Under the pieces are notes generated by a model, which was not told where the DNA came from, made no database searches, and saw only the letters and a program-made list of their open reading frames with translations. Shown here piece after piece: positions 37,167 through 39,353 of a DNA stretch of 39,353 nucleotides. Origin of the DNA: a virus; IMG/VR virus record IMGVR_UViG_3300028800_000191, positions 1 to 39,353 of that record; one strand, 5' to 3'. Position 1 is the stretch's first letter, and every line of letters begins with the position of its first letter. The translations under genes were made by a program, and so were the position numbers.

Positions 37167-38063
37167 TTACTGTATAGTGAAACGAAATCTTGTTGTCGAT
37201 GGTTTTCTATATCTTTCGAGATCTATGGTGGGAATATGAAAGTTAGGGAATAACTTTTGGATATCAACCATGAAATCGTCTATTGCCTTAGGATAGTCTA
37301 TTCTTCCGTCAGCTTCGTGCTTAAGAACCTTTAAACCATTGCCCGTCGCGCTTTTCCCTTTTGTTAGGGATACGATTTCTTCGCGCAACGCTTTGTCTTT
37401 TTTTTCGTACAACTCTAGCATGTGTTTATTTTCTTTGTAGAGCTGGCAAATATTTTTCCATTCAGGATCTCCCTCAAAATCTTGAAGATCTTTATCTGTC
37501 ATTTCAGGAGGAATGCGCGCTAAAACGTGATTATTCCAAAAATTCTCAGCTTCTTTCATAAGATCAATGCAATACATGTACTCCTTATACAAAACTACCT
37601 CTGCATAAGAATCTGCGTACGGATGTTTGCTAACATACGTAATATGATCAAGATCTGTGCAACACATAATCCACATTAACTGAGGCAAATATTTTTCTGG
37701 AACTTTTCCATTTACTGCCATTTCATGATCTTTAATATTTCTGAAGGGGCATTTTATCTCGAAAACTTTTTTCCCATTGAATGTTATGGCATCAATTGAA
37801 CATCGCATCCAAGGCTTATCTAATCTTTCCACATTTCTAGGCTCTAAGAAAATATCATATTTATCTTCGATCCATTTACGCGCAATCGGTTCCATTTCTC
37901 TTCCATGTGCCATCGCTTCATTATCATCTTGATTTTGAGATCCATGTACCTTTTCTTTCCATATGTCATACTTGGTTTTCCAGGCATGAACTCCAGTTAG
38001 GACAGCAATATCGCTGCTGCCCAAACCACTTCTACGCCACTCAAGCCACGCTTTGTGATCCAT
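37167..38063 (-). CDS. YqaJ-type (lambda-exonuclease-like) viral recombinase nuclease
   Basis: 298 residues from ATG 38063 (GAGAGG about six bases upstream; 23-base overlap with the Bet gene); a longer frame begins at 38096. 'AWLEWRRSGLGSSDIAVLTGVHAWKTKYDIWKEK' is the YqaJ start with 'GSSD', 'AMAHGREMEPIARKWIEDKY' supplies the catalytic Glu, 'WMRCSIDAITF' the metal-binding Asp and 'VFEIKCPF' the E-x-K of the PD-(D/E)xK fold. It resects double-stranded ends so that the annealing protein can act. Together they form a Red-like system. Confidence 0.9.
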   Translation of the reverse strand: MDHKAWLEWRRSGLGSSDIAVLTGVHAWKTKYDIWKEKVHGSQNQDDNEAMAHGREMEPIARKWIEDKYDIFLEPRNVERLDKPWMRCSIDAITFNGKKVFEIKCPFRNIKDHEMAVNGKVPEKYLPQLMWIMCCTDLDHITYVSKHPYADSYAEVVLYKEYMYCIDLMKEAENFWNNHVLARIPPEMTDKDLQDFEGDPEWKNICQLYKENKHMLELYEKKDKALREEIVSLTKGKSATGNGLKVLKHEADGRIDYPKAIDDFMVDIQKLFPNFHIPTIDLERYRKPSTTRFRFTIQ

Positions 38064-38811
38064 TAGATGCCTCTCTAGCTTTAATTGTTGAATCAAGTCG
38101 TTTAGCCAGTACTGGGAAATATTTAGCGTCGATGTCGTAAATATCTTCGACCTTAAATCTTTCAGAGCACCATTTATAGACCTTTTTTTCTATGTCTTTG
38201 TCATTAAGTTCAAGAAAAAGATAATCAATCTGCGCAATTTGTTCTTCGCTGAGAGGTGTTGGAGTCTCAATAATTTCTTCCTGGATCGGAGTAGGAATAG
38301 AATCTGCTTGATTCATCTCATCACTAGTATAGATACCTGAAAGTTCAGCAGGGAAAGCTCTCCTTAATGCCAATGCCTCTGCACATTTAGCTAGCATGGT
38401 TCGTGGCATCTTATTCCAAAGGCCTTGATTTGCATTATATTCCTCCATATATGCAGTGGAAGCCACTTCATGCCATATATTATCTGATGTTCGCTTCTTG
38501 ATATAAGAAGTTGCGGAAGTAATTTTTCCTTTCTCATCATAAGAAAACGAAGACTCACGACCAGGAGAATAGTTACCAGTCCTCTCAGCGATCAATCTAA
38601 AGCCATCAATGCCAGTCTGTATTGTCATAGAGTTGCCGCGCTTTATAGCATATATTTGTTTCATAAAAGGGTCTAATCCAGTTCTCTTGCAAGCATGCAT
38701 GAATAGTTCAAGTTCATCATCAGACCCTCCTTTGCAAAATGTTCTCTTGATTAGATCCTTCTTTGAATCTAACGCCTCAATCTCACCTGATTTATTTACT
38801 GTAATGCTCAT
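38041..38811 (-). CDS. bet: RecT/Bet-family single-strand annealing protein
   Basis: A 256-residue leftward protein. 'DDELELFMHACKRTGLDPFMKQIYAIKRGNSMTIQTGIDGFRLIAERTGNYSPG' and 'RTMLAKCAEALALRRAFPAELSGIYTSDEM' are hallmark blocks of phage recombination protein Bet/RecT. It anneals complementary strands in recombination and repair and partners with the YqaJ nuclease encoded next. An acidic C-terminal region (about 180-215) could be a host-interaction tail. Start is ATGA-coupled to a small upstream gene. Confidence 0.92.
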   Translation of the reverse strand: MSITVNKSGEIEALDSKKDLIKRTFCKGGSDDELELFMHACKRTGLDPFMKQIYAIKRGNSMTIQTGIDGFRLIAERTGNYSPGRESSFSYDEKGKITSATSYIKKRTSDNIWHEVASTAYMEEYNANQGLWNKMPRTMLAKCAEALALRRAFPAELSGIYTSDEMNQADSIPTPIQEEIIETPTPLSEEQIAQIDYLFLELNDKDIEKKVYKWCSERFKVEDIYDIDAKYFPVLAKRLDSTIKAREASNGSQSVA

Positions 38812-38948
38812 ATTGCTCCTATATCGTATGTCTCTAAGTTATAAAAAATATTCAATGCTTCTACTTTGTCCAATGGATCTGAAGGATTTAAATCTTTCCA
38901 CCATCCTAAAAAATGCTCTGAAGAATGAAAAACTTGGTCTTCTATCAT
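38808..38948 (-). CDS. Small hypothetical protein, coupled to bet
   Basis: A 46-residue leftward frame with GAGAGG upstream of ATG 38948. Its stop overlaps the Bet start (ATGA) and its start overlaps the stop of the upstream gene (ATGA). Composition is acidic/aromatic ('HFLGWWKDLNPSDPLDKVEALNIFY'). The double coupling makes it very likely real; no family recognised. Confidence 0.65.
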   Translation of the reverse strand: MIEDQVFHSSEHFLGWWKDLNPSDPLDKVEALNIFYNLETYDIGAI

Positions 38949-39118
38949 GCTAACCTCTCTTCAGGTTCATCATAATAGGCCTCTGAGCTGATCAAATCCT
39001 CATACCAGTCTTCGAATGATTGGCAGTCGCAGCCGTCTTCTTGCACATTGCATTTGCAGTTCTTTTTTAGTATTTCTTGGTATTCTTCTTCTAACCATTC
39101 GATTCTCAATTTAGACAT
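38945..39118 (-). CDS. Small acidic Cys-containing protein
   Basis: 57 residues from ATG 39118 (AAAAGGA eight bases upstream); an in-frame codon at 39145 lacks a ribosome site. 'EILKKNCKCNVQEDGCDCQSFEDWYEDLI' carries a CxC ... CxC cluster that may bind a metal. Overlaps both neighbours in the operon. Function unknown. Confidence 0.55.
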   Translation of the reverse strand: MSKLRIEWLEEEYQEILKKNCKCNVQEDGCDCQSFEDWYEDLISSEAYYDEPEERLA

Positions 39119-39317
39119 CAGAATTTTCCTTTTTAAAATTTTCATTTATCTCATTAATCAAGGAAGCATGATATTGAATTTTTTTCAAATGGTGAGTTGC
39201 TTCTTGAAAAGAAAGTTTTATCTGGAGAAGGTGATATCTAATTTCTGAAAACTGATAGATTTTTTCTTCAAGTTTACGAAAATCTTTAACTTCGCTATCT
39301 TTGTGATCGAATAACAT
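39111..39317 (-). CDS. First gene of the leftward recombination operon
   Basis: A 68-residue helical, charged protein ('FRKLEEKIYQFSEIRYHLLQIKLSFQEATHHLKKIQYHASLINEINENFKKE'). AGGA six bases upstream supports ATG 39317. Its promoter must lie in the control region, that is bases 94-284 read leftward across the circular junction. No family recognised. Its first part is duplicated by the left terminal repeat. Confidence 0.6.
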   Translation of the reverse strand: MLFDHKDSEVKDFRKLEEKIYQFSEIRYHLLQIKLSFQEATHHLKKIQYHASLINEINENFKKENSDV

Positions 39318-39353
39318 TTTAATCCTGTTGTTCTATTCTAATGACCTGTTTCG
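39228..39353. repeat. Right copy of terminal direct repeat
   Basis: Identical over 126 bases to positions 4-129. See the left copy; the pair implies a circular map of about 39.2 kb. Confidence 0.95.

Overview
The window reads as an essentially complete genome of a tailed double-stranded DNA bacteriophage with a short-tailed (podovirus-like) plan. Bases 4-129 recur exactly at 39228-39353, so the contig closes into a circle of about 39.2 kb (an assembly overlap or real terminal redundancy). Evidence for a phage: small and large terminase subunits, a P22-type portal, a scaffold, an N4-gp56-type major capsid protein, ejection-type proteins and a tail fibre/adhesin block. The DNA is AT-rich, uses the standard code with TAA, TAG and TGA as stops, and has AAGGA/GGAG-type ribosome sites. 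A lipobox-bearing small protein points weakly to a Gram-negative host. Nothing identifies the host species.

Layout. (a) 94-284: divergent control region with a rightward promoter, an operator-like inverted repeat and a hairpin terminator. (b) 285-5194, rightward: a Cro-like regulator, a RusA-type resolvase, many small proteins, tRNA-Asp and tRNA-Ile flanking a strong hairpin, and a ParB-like protein. (c) 5184-8010: terminase genes; the large subunit is interrupted by an intein in its nuclease active site. (d) 8040-10433: GroES-like cochaperonin, C5-cytosine methyltransferase, DUF551-like protein, metallophosphoesterase. (e) 10963-27942: portal, scaffold, capsid, tail/adaptor and ejection genes. 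(f) 29262-34023: five adhesin-like genes. (g) 34007-36379 leftward: a secreted protein, uncharacterised genes and a replication-initiator-like protein, with one rightward lipoprotein at 34242-34415. (h) 36667-37126: two small rightward genes. (i) 37167-39317 leftward: a recombination operon (Bet/RecT annealing protein plus YqaJ-type exonuclease) with small genes stacked by ATGA overlaps.

Small leftward islands interrupt the rightward late region at 10436-10889, 15009-15293, 23787-24142 and 27932-29119. Most encode one-membrane-helix plus coiled-coil proteins, and they look like accessory (moron) insertions.

The most notable feature is long out-of-frame coding. The terminase intein keeps its reading frame open while a complete HNH homing endonuclease with two zinc-finger-like Cys clusters is encoded in another frame inside it (7182-7859). 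The methyltransferase gene is overlapped along nearly its whole length by a second open frame (8320-9135) whose product resembles a recurrent phage protein type. I see no integrase, DNA polymerase, primase, helicase or recognisable endolysin, so replication probably leans on the host and the lysis genes are unidentified.
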